Positions 25,356 to 34,327 are shown, counted from the first letter of the stretch. The stretch: DNA of 64,000 nucleotides from Streptomyces sp. RPA4-2 (GCF_012273515.2 NZ_CP050975.2:2790001-2854000), one strand, 5' to 3'. Notes: generated from the sequence alone by a model not told the origin. Numbers and translations are program-made.

Positions 25356-26360
25356 ATGAGACTTCTGGTGCTGGGTGGTACGGAGTTCGCGGGGCGCGCC
25401 GTGGCGCAGGCGGCGGTGGGACGCGGCTGGGAGGTGACCGTCTTCCACCGGGGACGGCACGAACCTCCCGCCGGGGTGCGGTCGTTGCTCGGTGACCGCA
25501 CCGCTCCCGACGGGCTCGCGGCGCTCGCGGGCGCCGCCGCCGAAAGTGACTGGGACGTCGTCGTCGACACCTGGTCGGCTGCGCCGCGGCCCGTCCTCGA
25601 CGCGGCACGGCTGCTGGCGGACCGGGCCGCGCGCCATGTGTACGTGTCGAGTTGCTCGGTCTACGCGTGGGCTCCGCCCGCCGGGTACACCGAGGACGCG
25701 CCACTCGTGACCGGGGCGTCGAAGGACGCCGGGCCGACCGACTACGCGCGCGACAAGCTGGGCGGTGAGCTGGCCGCCGTCTCCGCGTTCGGCGCGGAGC
25801 GTTCGCTGCTCGTGCGGTCCGGGCTGATCCTCGGGCCGTACGAGAACATCGGCCGCCTGCCGTGGTGGCTGGGCCGGATCGCGCGGGGCGGGCCCGTACC
25901 GGCGCCCGGACCCCGGGACCTTCCCCTCCGGTACGTCGATGTCCGTGACCTCGCCGAGTGGATCCTCGGGGCGGTGGAGCGGGGGGCGAGCGGGGCCCAC
26001 AACCTGACGAGTCCGCCGGGTCACACGACGATGGGGGAGCTGCTCGACGCGTGCGTGCGGGTGACGGGCAGCGGCGCGGAACTGCGGTGGATCGAGCCGG
26101 AGATGATCCTGGGCGCCGGGGTCGAGCCGTGGACACAGCTGCCGGTGTGGGTGCCGCCGGGGAGTGACCTGCACGATGCGCTGTACGGAGCGGATGTCTC
26201 CCGGGCGGTGGAGGCCGGGCTTCGGTGCCGGGATGTCGCGGAGACGGTCGCCGACACGTGGGCGTGGCTCCAGGCCGTGGGCGGTACGGCTCCGCGGCGT
26301 CCGGACCGCCCGCCGGTCGGGCTGCCTCCGGAAGCGGAGGCCAGGTTGCTCTCCCGGTGA
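25356..26360 (+). CDS. NAD-dependent epimerase/dehydratase (atypical SDR)
   Basis: The 334-residue product has the nucleotide-binding N-terminus R-L-L-V-L-G-G-T-E-F-A-G-R-A-V, followed by V-F-H-R-G-R and L-L-G-D-R. The later V-Y-V-S-S-C-S-V-Y and D-Y-A-R-D-K-L-G-G-E segments give the YxxxK active-site spacing. The substrate is unknown; similar proteins act as sugar epimerases or RNA-binding reductase-like proteins. ATG 25356 is used because the Rossmann motif begins there; the frame upstream is open but has no similarity. Confidence 0.8.
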   Translation: MRLLVLGGTEFAGRAVAQAAVGRGWEVTVFHRGRHEPPAGVRSLLGDRTAPDGLAALAGAAAESDWDVVVDTWSAAPRPVLDAARLLADRAARHVYVSSCSVYAWAPPAGYTEDAPLVTGASKDAGPTDYARDKLGGELAAVSAFGAERSLLVRSGLILGPYENIGRLPWWLGRIARGGPVPAPGPRDLPLRYVDVRDLAEWILGAVERGASGAHNLTSPPGHTTMGELLDACVRVTGSGAELRWIEPEMILGAGVEPWTQLPVWVPPGSDLHDALYGADVSRAVEAGLRCRDVAETVADTWAWLQAVGGTAPRRPDRPPVGLPPEAEARLLSR

Positions 26361-26371
26361 CCGCTCGCGCC

Positions 26372-26413
26372 CCCTGGGGGCTCCGCCCCCGGACGGGGTC
26401 CGGGGCGGAGTCC
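26372..26413. terminator. GC-rich imperfect hairpin after the epimerase
   Basis: GGGGGCTCCGCCCC followed by GGGGTCCGGGGCGGAGTCCC forms an imperfect stem just after the stop at 26360. It resembles the GC boxes that flank the REP elements elsewhere in this window, without the REP core. Confidence 0.5.
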
Positions 26414-26439
26414 CAAGAGCCGTGCCGACGCCCCGGAAA

Positions 26440-26600
26440 GAATCCCCTTCAGAGCGCGCTGAATATTGTTCAAACATGATTTCGGAGATCAACTTCCCGA
26501 AAATCGTGCGCTTCTGAGCCCATTGTGCCGGAAATGGCCTCACGAACTTCTAAGATTTTCCGAGGTTTCTGAACGCCTCACACGTCACCTGCGTATGGAT
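26440..26600 (+). promoter_or_regulatory. AT-rich leader and promoter region of the DUF1996 gene
   Basis: This stretch is clearly less GC-rich than its surroundings (for example TGAATATTGTTCAAACATG and ATTTTCCGAGGTTTCTG). It contains no gene beyond a 13-codon frame. It probably holds the promoter of the secreted protein gene at 26662. Confidence 0.4.
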
Positions 26601-26661
26601 GGGAGCCGCTTCACTCCTGTCGGGCGCCCTCGATGCCCCGCAAGGAAGTCAGAGGAGTTCC

Positions 26662-28215
26662 ATGGGACGCAACATACGAAAACGCCGTTCGCCGCTGGCC
26701 GTTCGGGCCATCGCCGCGTCGGCAGCACTCGCGATCGGCGGGGGTGGACTGGTCTGGGCGAACTTCTACGCCTCGGCGCACGAGGAGAACTCGTCTCCCA
26801 ACACCACGAAGGCCGCCACCGCTCAGGTGGCCACCATCAGTTGTCCGGACGTCGGTCAGAAGCTGACCAATGTGCCGAACAAGGCCCGCGGTGAGGTCGA
26901 CGGCGAACTCGCCACGCTGGACCAACAGATCACCGCCGCCTACCAGCGGCTCGCCACGACCCGTGACGCGCAGACGAGGGACGCGAGCTTCGTCCAGAAC
27001 TCCATCCTCGGACCGCTGAAGAACAACCGGTCGGTGATCATCGACCGGATCAAGCTGGAGATCAGCCGGGTCGGCGGTTCGACACCGTCCTCGCTCGACG
27101 GCCTGTCCTCCTGCACGGGGACGCCCGCCAACCAGACCAACGCCGGCTGGGGCAACAACGGCCAGAACAACGGCGGTCAGAACAACGGTGGCCAGAACAA
27201 CGGCGGGACGGCCAGTCCGGCGCCCTCCCCCTCGGCCAGCGCGAGCGCCGGCGGCCAGCAGGGCGGCGGCCAGCAGACGGGCAACGGCGGTCAGGCCGGC
27301 AACGGGCCGCTCGCCTCGGACTTCGTCGACATCACGAAGGTCCAGGCGAACGTACCCCGCAAGGCAGGGACCCGGGCCGGCGGTTCGACGGGCACGTTCA
27401 CCACGTCCTGCGGCGTGAACGCGAACAAGAAGTTCAACACCGACAACGTCATCGTGGCACCCGGTGTCACCAACGGCGCGCACCACCTGCACGACTACGT
27501 CGGCAACCAGTCGAACGACGCGTTCGCCAACAACGACACGTTCGCCGCGGCCAAGACCACCTGCGCCAACCAGGGCGACAAGTCGACGTACTACTGGCCG
27601 GTCGTGCGTATCCAGAACGGTACGCAGGACTTCGACCAGAACAACGACGGCGGTGGCAAGGAAGGAAACGTCGGCCAGATCCAGCAGGTCAAGCAGGCGC
27701 AGATCAAGTTCGTCGGCAGCGCGAAGAGCCAGGTCGTCGCGATGCCGAAGTTCCTGCGCATCATCACGGGTGACGCGAAGACCACGACCAACGGTCTCGC
27801 GAACGCCAACGCCCACTGGTCCTGCACCGGCTTCGAGAACAAGGTGCAGCTCACGCAGCAGTACCCGATCTGCCCGCGCGGCAGCACCGTGGTACGCACC
27901 TTCGCCTTCCAGAGCTGCTGGGACGGAGTGAACATCGACAGCGCGAACCACCGCACGCACGTGGCCTTCGCGGACGCCCAGGGCAGCTGTGCCAATGGCT
28001 TCAAGGCCATTCCGCAGCTGACGATGCGCCTCGTCTACGGCTTCCGGGCACCGACCCTGCAGAACGGGCAGATCAAGAATGCCTACGCGGTGGACGGATT
28101 CCCCGAGCAGCTGCACAAGGCGGCCACCGACCACGACGACTTCATCAACGTCTTCGACGAGAACCTGATGAACAAGATGGTCAACTGCATCAACAAGGGC
28201 CAGCGTTGTAAGTGA
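26662..28215 (+). CDS. Secreted DUF1996 domain protein
   Basis: The 517-residue precursor has an N-terminal signal/anchor (R-K-R-R-S-P then [20 protein letters not shown]). A helical region (about 50-150) follows, then a low-complexity Asn/Gln/Gly linker (repeats of N-N-G-G-Q) and a Ser/Pro stretch to about residue 215. The C-terminal about 290 residues are the DUF1996 domain, with [22 protein letters not shown] and conserved Cys (F-Q-S-C-W-D-G-V-N). The domain is found in fungal and actinobacterial secreted proteins; its role is unknown. ATG 26662 follows GAGGAG. Confidence 0.85.
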   Translation: MGRNIRKRRSPLAVRAIAASAALAIGGGGLVWANFYASAHEENSSPNTTKAATAQVATISCPDVGQKLTNVPNKARGEVDGELATLDQQITAAYQRLATTRDAQTRDASFVQNSILGPLKNNRSVIIDRIKLEISRVGGSTPSSLDGLSSCTGTPANQTNAGWGNNGQNNGGQNNGGQNNGGTASPAPSPSASASAGGQQGGGQQTGNGGQAGNGPLASDFVDITKVQANVPRKAGTRAGGSTGTFTTSCGVNANKKFNTDNVIVAPGVTNGAHHLHDYVGNQSNDAFANNDTFAAAKTTCANQGDKSTYYWPVVRIQNGTQDFDQNNDGGGKEGNVGQIQQVKQAQIKFVGSAKSQVVAMPKFLRIITGDAKTTTNGLANANAHWSCTGFENKVQLTQQYPICPRGSTVVRTFAFQSCWDGVNIDSANHRTHVAFADAQGSCANGFKAIPQLTMRLVYGFRAPTLQNGQIKNAYAVDGFPEQLHKAATDHDDFINVFDENLMNKMVNCINKGQRCK

Positions 28216-28226
28216 CCCCCATGAGG

Positions 28227-28259
28227 AAGCCGGTGGCGGGATTCTCCCGCCACCGGCTT
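28227..28259 (+). terminator. 15-bp hairpin with short T-tract after the DUF1996 gene
   Basis: Arms 28227-28241 (AAGCCGGTGGCGGGA) and 28245-28259 are exact complements around TTC, followed by TTCTTGTG. It is 11 bp after the stop. Confidence 0.85.
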
Positions 28260-28309
28260 TCTTGTGTCCTCATGTCCCCGGCCCGTCGGGCCGGGGAGGC
28301 TTCGTGCGG

Positions 28310-28747
28310 TCAGCCGCTGTGCTCGTGACCGGCGTGCGCACCGTGCGAGGTCCCCTCCTCCAGGGTCCCGCCGAGACGGCCGCGCAGGGACGTGACCATC
28401 TTCTGGTCGCCGACGGCCACCCACTTGGCGCCCACGAGGTACGAACCGCCGTAGTCCTTCGCACCGTTGAGCCACTCGCGCTGACCGCGGTCGGTGGCGA
28501 AGGTCGCCAGGATGAACTTGCCGGCGTCGACCTTGCAGACCCCCTGGCGGATCTCGTCCGCGTCGGTCTGGATGTCCGGACGGCACTTCACCTCGGCCGC
28601 CAGATCCTCCAGGCTGCCGGTCGCCGTGGCCGGCACCCTGTCCGCCGTGCCGGCCTTGGTCCCGCCGTCGTCCGACCCGCCGCAGCCGGTCAGCGCCAGC
28701 AGCGCCACGGCGGCTCCCGCGACGAGCTTTTCGCGTGTCAACCTCAT
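28310..28747 (-). CDS. Lipoprotein with His-rich C-terminus
   Basis: The 145-residue precursor starts at ATG 28747 after GGAGGAACGT. Its signal peptide K-L-V-A-G-A-A-V-A-L-L-A-L-T-G-C-G-G ends in the lipobox L-T-G-C. The mature part has two further Cys (V-K-C-R-P and G-V-C-K-V), the motif Y-G-G-S-Y-L-V-G-A-K-W-V-A-V-G-D, and a tail S-H-G-A-H-A-G-H-E-H-S-G that could bind metal. No named domain is recognised. It is divergent from the TPR gene. Confidence 0.75.
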   Translation of the reverse strand: MRLTREKLVAGAAVALLALTGCGGSDDGGTKAGTADRVPATATGSLEDLAAEVKCRPDIQTDADEIRQGVCKVDAGKFILATFATDRGQREWLNGAKDYGGSYLVGAKWVAVGDQKMVTSLRGRLGGTLEEGTSHGAHAGHEHSG

Positions 28748-28903
28748 ACGTTCCTCCGGTACCGTCGGCGCCCGCGCCATGGAGAGCCCCGGCGAGGGCC
28801 CTGGTCTTCGATACGGCTCCGAGGCGCTCAGCACTCAATCGGCCACCGCGGGGTGCGGGAAAGCCGATGCCGCCGCCAGCACACCTATGCGAAAGTGTGC
28901 CGC

Positions 28904-29404
28904 GTGAACGAAGACTGGGAAGAGCGTACGGCGGCGGCCTGGGCCACCTTCGACGACTACGAGGAAGCGGACGCGGCGGACTTCCGGGCGGTGATCGACG
29001 CACTGGTCGCCGAGCTGCCGGCGGACAGTCCGCTCGGCCCGTTCGAGCGGGCCTGCGCCTGGGACTCCACGGGCCATTCCGACCAGGCCGTGCCGCTGTA
29101 CCGGGAGGCGCTGTCCCGCGGACTCGACGGCTACCGAGGGCGCCGCACCAGGATCCAGCTCGCGAGCTCGCTGCGGAACATCGGGCAGGCCGAGGAGGGC
29201 GTCAAGCTCCTCACCCCCGAACTCGTCGCCCCGTCTGACGAGTTGGACGACGCAGTACGCGCCTGCCTCGCGCTGTGCCTGGCCGACCTGGGCCGCGAAC
29301 GCGAGGGCCTGGCGCTGGTGATCGGCGCCCTGGCGCCCCATCTGCCGCGCTACCAGCGGTCCATGGCCAACTACGCGCGGCTGCTCGTCGAGCCCGAGGG
29401 CTGA
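28904..29404 (+). CDS. Tetratricopeptide-repeat protein
   Basis: The 166-residue protein starts at GTG 28904. Helical repeats are seen as A-C-A-W-D-S-T-G-H-S-D-Q-A-V-P-L-Y-R-E-A-L, R-I-Q-L-A-S-S-L-R-N-I-G-Q-A-E-E-G-V-K-L-L and A-C-L-A-L-C-L-A-D-L-G-R-E-R-E-G. These are TPRs used for protein-protein contact. It has no signal peptide. It is followed 49 bp later by the sigma-like membrane protein gene. Confidence 0.8.
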   Translation: MNEDWEERTAAAWATFDDYEEADAADFRAVIDALVAELPADSPLGPFERACAWDSTGHSDQAVPLYREALSRGLDGYRGRRTRIQLASSLRNIGQAEEGVKLLTPELVAPSDELDDAVRACLALCLADLGREREGLALVIGALAPHLPRYQRSMANYARLLVEPEG

Positions 29405-29453
29405 GTCCGCCGGACCGAGGTGACCATCCACCGATTCGCTCGTTCTGCTGAAC

Positions 29454-31370
29454 GTGCAGTCACAGGATGTAGCCCCGCGCCCCACAGCCTCCTCCGGACA
29501 GGTCGTCGATGTCGCCCAGGCCGAGGCCGCGCTCGTCGAGCACTACCCGCGGCTCGTCCGGCTCGCCTATCTGGTGCTGCCGCCGAGCCTCGGCCGCAAC
29601 CGACGGGTGCTGACGGCGCACGCCCTCACCCAGCGCGCGCTGCCCCGGCGCCGCACGCCCTCGTCCGTGATCCCGGCCCAGGCCACCGGCCGCGACGGCG
29701 ACCCGGGCTACGCCTTCGTACGCCTCACGGTCGTGCGTACGGCACTGGAGGCCGGCCTGCCGCTGCGGCGCACCGCGTGGCCGAAGCGGTCCCAGCTGCC
29801 GCCACTGCTGCCCCACGTGTGGGGCCTGCGGCTGTTCCCGCGCTCGGGCGGCGCCGCCGAACTCGCCCTGGACCAGCGGCTGTCCGCGCTGTCCGGGGCG
29901 GCCCGCGCCGCGTATGTGCTGCGCGGGCTGGAGAAGCTGGCCGACGCCGACGTGCGCAGGGTGCTCGCGGCGGCGGGAGTCGGCGATCCCCGAGCGGCAC
30001 TCGCTCAGGCCGATCGGGTCGAGGCCCGGGACCCGCTGCTCCACTCCCCCGAGTTCGACCCCTGCGCGCTGCACGCCCGGCCCACCGACCTGATGCGGCG
30101 CAGACAGCACATGAAGGCCGCGCTCGCCGCCGGTGCGGCGGTCGCCGTCTGCGGCGCGCTGCTCGCCCTGCCCGGCGACGGCTGGGGTCCCGAGGGCCCC
30201 GCTGCCCCCTCGTACGCGCAGAACCCGGCCGCCGTGGCCGCGCTCGACCCCGGGAAGGTGACCCGGGTCTCCCCGGCGGCCTGGCGGACGTCCGCGCGCA
30301 CGGACCTCTCCGTGTGGCCCGCGCGCGGAAACCTCGCCGGGGACAGCGCGCTGCTGCGCCGCGCCCTCGCCGTCTGGGCCCGCCCTGGCGGGTCCGTACA
30401 GGTCTCGGCGACCCCGGGCACCCCCGCGGGCGCCCCGCCGGGACCGCCCCAGCTGCTGTACGCCGGTGACGTGGACCAGGCCCGTGTGGTGCTGTTCCAC
30501 GACGGGCTGCGCATCGCCCGGTACGCCGAGCCGCGCGACGGCACCGGCGGGGCGGCCCTCGACTTCGCGCGGGCCGACGGCGCGCTGGGGGCCGAGGCGA
30601 GCGCGGTCGTCCTGGACCGTGCCGACGGCAACGTCCGCTATCTGACGGCCCCCTGGGTGACCGGGGCCGCCGAGCGCGACCTGATGAAGCCGACCGCGGG
30701 CCCGACCGCCCTCACCCTGTCGGCCGACGGCGCCACCTCCCCGGTGGCGGGTCCCGCCCGGACGGGCGCGTGCACGTCGTGGAACGCGCTGCAGCTGACC
30801 GACGCCACCGGCACCCGGCTGATGACCGACCTCGGCGAACTGATCCCGGCCCATCTGACGTCCGGAGCGCCCTCGTCGCCCCACGAGGCCACCGGTGCGG
30901 CGGCGCTGGCGAACTGGGCGCCGTTCGCCTGCTCGCTGACCGCCATGCGCTCCGAGGGCGTGCGGTCGGTGAACGCGTGGCAGTACGCGCGCCAGCCGCT
31001 GCCGGACGCCGGCGGGGAAGCGGCGTGGGTGTGCACGCGGGCCGACACCTGGCGGGGCGACGGCACCCGTGTCCTGGCCCAGTTCCATACCCCGGGCGGT
31101 ACGTACGGGGCAGTCGCGGCGAAGGCCGAGAACTCGCCCGCGTGCGGCGCGCGCGACCCCCATGTGCTGGCGGGCGTGCTGTGGAAGTCGGGGACGGGTG
31201 CCTGGTATCTGCTCGCGGCCGGCAGCAAGGGCACCGCGTCGGTCACCGCGACCGGCGGGGTGACCGGATCCGCCCAGGGTCCCCTGCTCGCCGTACGGAC
31301 CAGGCAGGGGGCCCAGGCCGGACTGCGGGGCAACCTGACGGACGGCAGGTCGGTCACCGGGCTGCGCTAG
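29454..31370 (+). CDS. Large membrane protein with sigma-factor-like N-terminus
   Basis: The 638-residue protein has residues 22-60 resembling sigma-70 region 2 (ALVEHYPRLVRLAYLVLPPS) and residues 138-190 resembling a region 4 helix-turn-helix (R-L-S-A-L-S-G-A-A-R-A-A-Y-V-L-R-G-L-E-K-L-A-D-A-D-V). One transmembrane helix at about 221-240 follows, and then about 400 residues presumed outside the cell with several Cys. The residues usually needed for core-polymerase and -10 binding are not obvious, so it may be a degenerate sigma domain. No function is known. The TAG stop at 31368 belongs to the repeat element described next. Confidence 0.65.
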   Translation: MQSQDVAPRPTASSGQVVDVAQAEAALVEHYPRLVRLAYLVLPPSLGRNRRVLTAHALTQRALPRRRTPSSVIPAQATGRDGDPGYAFVRLTVVRTALEAGLPLRRTAWPKRSQLPPLLPHVWGLRLFPRSGGAAELALDQRLSALSGAARAAYVLRGLEKLADADVRRVLAAAGVGDPRAALAQADRVEARDPLLHSPEFDPCALHARPTDLMRRRQHMKAALAAGAAVAVCGALLALPGDGWGPEGPAAPSYAQNPAAVAALDPGKVTRVSPAAWRTSARTDLSVWPARGNLAGDSALLRRALAVWARPGGSVQVSATPGTPAGAPPGPPQLLYAGDVDQARVVLFHDGLRIARYAEPRDGTGGAALDFARADGALGAEASAVVLDRADGNVRYLTAPWVTGAAERDLMKPTAGPTALTLSADGATSPVAGPARTGACTSWNALQLTDATGTRLMTDLGELIPAHLTSGAPSSPHEATGAAALANWAPFACSLTAMRSEGVRSVNAWQYARQPLPDAGGEAAWVCTRADTWRGDGTRVLAQFHTPGGTYGAVAAKAENSPACGARDPHVLAGVLWKSGTGAWYLLAAGSKGTASVTATGGVTGSAQGPLLAVRTRQGAQAGLRGNLTDGRSVTGLR

Positions 31371-31456
31371 GGCATGTTGCGCAAGTCCCGCCTGCCTCGC
31401 GACGCCTGGCACGCCCTCCGGGCGGACGACGGGACGTGCGCGACACGCCCTGGGCG
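31365..31456. repeat. Diverged MITE-like inverted repeat, same family as 13212-13275
   Basis: The left end (CTAGGGCATGTTGCGCAAGT then CCC) and the right end (GGGACGTGCGCGACACGCCC) are imperfect inverted repeats whose outer sequence matches the 22-bp arms at 13212-13275. The TAG of the left end is the stop codon of the sigma-like membrane protein gene. The element may serve as the terminator. Confidence 0.7.
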
Positions 31457-31513
31457 TCCGCCCGCTCGTGCCGGATCGGTGGGCCGCCCGGCGGGAAGGG
31501 GCCTGCGCTCTAA

Positions 31514-31580
31514 TTGACGTTCATGTCAACAAGTGGGTGCCGAGGGGTTCACCCCCGCGCTACTCGTCAGTACATTGACG
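31514..31580. promoter_or_regulatory. Two 16-bp dyads upstream of the PF10118 hydrolase, probable operator/promoter
   Basis: TTGACGTTCATGTCAA (31514-31529) and CGTCAGTACATTGACG (31565-31580) each have 5-bp arms around six bases and share GTCA/TGAC half-sites. The second ends just before the ATG at 31583. They are good candidates for the TetR regulator encoded at 33606; this link is inference. Confidence 0.5.
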
Positions 31581-31582
31581 CC

Positions 31583-32494
31583 ATGTCTCACACGCACGCC
31601 CGACCGCCCCTGCCGGTCGCATCGGAGCGGACCCCGCTCAAGGCGCGGAAGGTGTCGTTCTCCTGGGAGGACACACCCCTGCACTGGGTCCCGGGAGACC
31701 CGTTCGCCGGCCACACGATCAACGTGCTGCACCTGCTGCTGCCCGCCGGTGAACGCTGGTTCGTCCACGTCTACCGGCAGGTGCTGCCCCACATCACGGA
31801 CGAGCGGCTGCGCGAGGACGTGATCGGGTTCATCGGGCAGGAGGCGATGCACTCGCAGGCCCACGACGAGGTCCTCCCCCACCTCAGGGAACTCGGGCTC
31901 GACCCCACGCCCTACACCGCGCAGGTCGACTGGCTCTTCGAGAAGCTGCTCGGCGACCGCACCCTTCCCCCGGGCCGCGCCCGCAGATGGTGGCTGATGG
32001 AGCGGGTCGCGATCATCGCCGCGATCGAGCACTACACCGCCTTCCTCGGCGACTGGGTGCTGAACGCCGAGGAGCTGGACCGGCGCGGCGCCGATCCGAC
32101 CATGCTGGACCTGCTGCGCTGGCACGGCGCGGAGGAGGTCGAGCACCGCTCGGTCGCCTTCGAGCTGTTCCTGCACGTCGACGGGGGCTACCGGCGGCGC
32201 GCGCGGACCTGGGCCACCGCCTTCACCGCACTCGTCTTCCTGTGGCAGCGCGGGGCGCGCTTCTTCATGGAGAACGACCCGACCCTGCCGGCGGGCCGCG
32301 CGAGCTTCAAGGACTTCTACCTGAGCGGACAGCAGGGCGTGCTGCCGGCGACCGGGGACATGCTCAAGTCCATCCCCCGCTACCTCAGCCGCTCCTACCA
32401 CCCCTCCCAGGAAGGGTCCACCGCGCAGGCCGTCGCCTACCTGGCCGGCTCCCCCGCCGCGAGAGCCGCGGCCACGGCCGAGGAGGGCGTGTGA
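31583..32494 (+). CDS. Predicted metal-dependent hydrolase (PF10118 family)
   Basis: The 303-residue helical protein has several acidic/His pairs of the kind used for a di-metal centre: F-I-G-Q-E-A-M-H-S-Q-A-H, A-I-E-H-Y-T-A and W-H-G-A-E-E-V-E-H-R-S. The pattern E-x-x-H with a second E-x-x-H resembles ferritin-like oxidases. It overlaps the next gene by GTGA, so it is translationally coupled to a ferredoxin reductase, which could supply electrons. ATG 31583 is the first good start after the upstream dyads. The substrate is unknown. Confidence 0.8.
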   Translation: MSHTHARPPLPVASERTPLKARKVSFSWEDTPLHWVPGDPFAGHTINVLHLLLPAGERWFVHVYRQVLPHITDERLREDVIGFIGQEAMHSQAHDEVLPHLRELGLDPTPYTAQVDWLFEKLLGDRTLPPGRARRWWLMERVAIIAAIEHYTAFLGDWVLNAEELDRRGADPTMLDLLRWHGAEEVEHRSVAFELFLHVDGGYRRRARTWATAFTALVFLWQRGARFFMENDPTLPAGRASFKDFYLSGQQGVLPATGDMLKSIPRYLSRSYHPSQEGSTAQAVAYLAGSPAARAAATAEEGV

Positions 32495-33549
32495 CGCCCC
32501 GGCTGCGGACCGTCGCGGCCGTCGCGGGTACGGCCCTGCTCGTCCGGCGCGCGCTGCGCCGCCGGATCGGGGCCTCACCGCTGTGGCCGCTGCCCGCCCT
32601 GGAGGAGCCGGTCTCCGGCCGCCCGCGCTCCCGGGCCCTGCGGCTGACGGTCACCGGACGCGAGCGGATCGCCGACGGTGTCGTACGACTGCGCCTGGAG
32701 GGGCACGGTCTGCCGCGCTGGGAACCCGGCGCCCACCTCGAACTGGTGCTGCCGTCCGGGCTCGTCCGGCAGTACTCGCTGTGCGGCGATCCCGCGGACA
32801 CCTCGTCGTACACCGTCGCGGCACGGCTGGCCGAGGACGGGCGGGGCGGCTCGCGCGAGATCCACGAACGGCTGCGGGAGGGCATGACGGTCGAGGCGCG
32901 CGGACCGCGCAACCGGTTCCCGCTCGCCCAGGCGCCCGGGTACGTCTTCGTCGCGGGCGGCATCGGGATCACGCCCCTCCTGCCGATGCTGCGCGCGGTC
33001 CAGGGCCGGGCGGACTGGCGGCTGTTGTACGGCGGGCGCACCCGGGCGTCGATGCCTTTCCTGGAGGAGATCGAGCAGTTGGACCCGGCGCGGGTCACCG
33101 TCGTGGCCGAGGACGTGGACGGGCGGCCTGACCTCGGCACACTGTTCGCCGGCCTGCCCGAGGGAACGGCGGTCCACTGCTGCGGGCCGGAGGGGCTGAT
33201 GGCGGCGGTCGAGGAGCGGCTGCCGGAGGGGGCCGCACTGCACCTGGAGCGCTTCACTCCACGCACCCCGGCCGCGGGTGACGGCGACAGCGCCTTCGAG
33301 GTCGAACTGCGCCGCAGCGCACGGACCGTGACCGTGCCGGCCGGCTCCACGCTGCTCGCCGCCGTACGGGCCGAACTGCCCGACACCCTCTACTCCTGTG
33401 AGCAGGGATTCTGCGGAACCTGCCAACAACGCGTCCTGGAGGGCGAGATCGACCACCGGGACGAACTGCTCGCGGACACGGAGCGTGGCGAGTCGATGCT
33501 GATCTGTGTGTCACGGGCGCGCGGCGACCGCCTCGTCCTCGACATGTGA
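32491..33549 (+). CDS. PDR/VanB-type ferredoxin-NADP reductase with C-terminal 2Fe-2S domain
   Basis: The 352-residue protein begins with a short hydrophobic stretch. An FAD/FMN-binding domain follows (R-Q-Y-S-L-C-G-D-P with G-S-R-E-I-H-E-R-L), then an NAD(P) domain (F-V-A-G-G-I-G-I-T-P-L-L-P-M). A plant-type ferredoxin domain ends the protein, with the cluster ligands in Y-S-C-E-Q-G-F-C-G-T-C and a last Cys in M-L-I-C-V-S-R-A. It passes electrons from NAD(P)H to an oxygenase-like partner; the coupled PF10118 protein is the obvious candidate. GTG 32491 overlaps the upstream stop. Confidence 0.9.
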   Translation: MTPRLRTVAAVAGTALLVRRALRRRIGASPLWPLPALEEPVSGRPRSRALRLTVTGRERIADGVVRLRLEGHGLPRWEPGAHLELVLPSGLVRQYSLCGDPADTSSYTVAARLAEDGRGGSREIHERLREGMTVEARGPRNRFPLAQAPGYVFVAGGIGITPLLPMLRAVQGRADWRLLYGGRTRASMPFLEEIEQLDPARVTVVAEDVDGRPDLGTLFAGLPEGTAVHCCGPEGLMAAVEERLPEGAALHLERFTPRTPAAGDGDSAFEVELRRSARTVTVPAGSTLLAAVRAELPDTLYSCEQGFCGTCQQRVLEGEIDHRDELLADTERGESMLICVSRARGDRLVLDM

Positions 33550-33605
33550 ACGACCATGGTCGCTCCGGTCCGTTCCCGGCCGGATCCGATCGGTAAGGTG
33601 TTCGC

Positions 33606-34307
33606 ATGACAACCGGGGTACGCCGCAGGATGGGTGTCGAGGAGCGGCGGCAGCAGCTGATCGGCGTCGCCCTCGAGCTGTTCAGCCGACGCTCGCCCGA
33701 CGAGGTCTCCATCGACGAGATAGCCTCCGCGGCGGGCATCTCACGACCGTTGGTCTACCACTACTTCCCCGGCAAACTCAGCCTGTACGAAGCCGCGTTG
33801 CAGCGCGCCGCGGACGATCTCGCGAGTCGGTTCGTGGAGCCGCCCCAGGGGCCCCTGGGCGCGCGGCTGCTGCGGGTCATGCGCCGGTTCTTCGACTTCG
33901 TGGACGATCACGGGCCCGGTTTCTCGGCGTTGATGCGCGGCGGCCCCGCGGTCGGCTCCTCGAAGACGAACGCGCTCGTCGACGCGGTGCGGCAGGCCGC
34001 GTATGTCCAGATCCTGTCGCATCTGAAGGTCGAGAACCCGCCCGTCCGGCTGGAGCTGGTGATCCGCTCGTGGATCTCGCTGGTGGAGTCGACGGCGCTG
34101 ATCTGGCTGGACGGCCGGCGGATTCCGCGCGGCGAGCTGGAGGTGCAGCTCGTGCACGACTTCGCGGCGCTGGCCGCGGTGAGCGCCGCCCGGGACGAGG
34201 AACTGGGCACGCTGCTGCGCGGTGCGCTCCAGGGCGAGCCGGGCGACGGGCCGTTCACCGACCTCGCCGTCCGGCTCATCGCGCTGGCCACGCCCCCGAA
34301 GGCGTAG
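33606..34307 (+). CDS. TetR/AcrR family transcriptional regulator
   Basis: The 233-residue protein has the TetR helix-turn-helix (V-S-I-D-E-I-A-S-A-A-G-I-S-R-P-L-V-Y-H-Y-F-P-G-K) near residues 28-55 and a helical ligand-binding C-terminus. It follows the hydrolase/reductase pair by 56 bp in the same direction, so it may regulate that cluster through the dyads at 31514 and 31565. The inducer is unknown. Confidence 0.85.
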   Translation: MTTGVRRRMGVEERRQQLIGVALELFSRRSPDEVSIDEIASAAGISRPLVYHYFPGKLSLYEAALQRAADDLASRFVEPPQGPLGARLLRVMRRFFDFVDDHGPGFSALMRGGPAVGSSKTNALVDAVRQAAYVQILSHLKVENPPVRLELVIRSWISLVESTALIWLDGRRIPRGELEVQLVHDFAALAAVSAARDEELGTLLRGALQGEPGDGPFTDLAVRLIALATPPKA

Positions 34308-34327
34308 GCGCCCCTTCCCGCGCTGTC

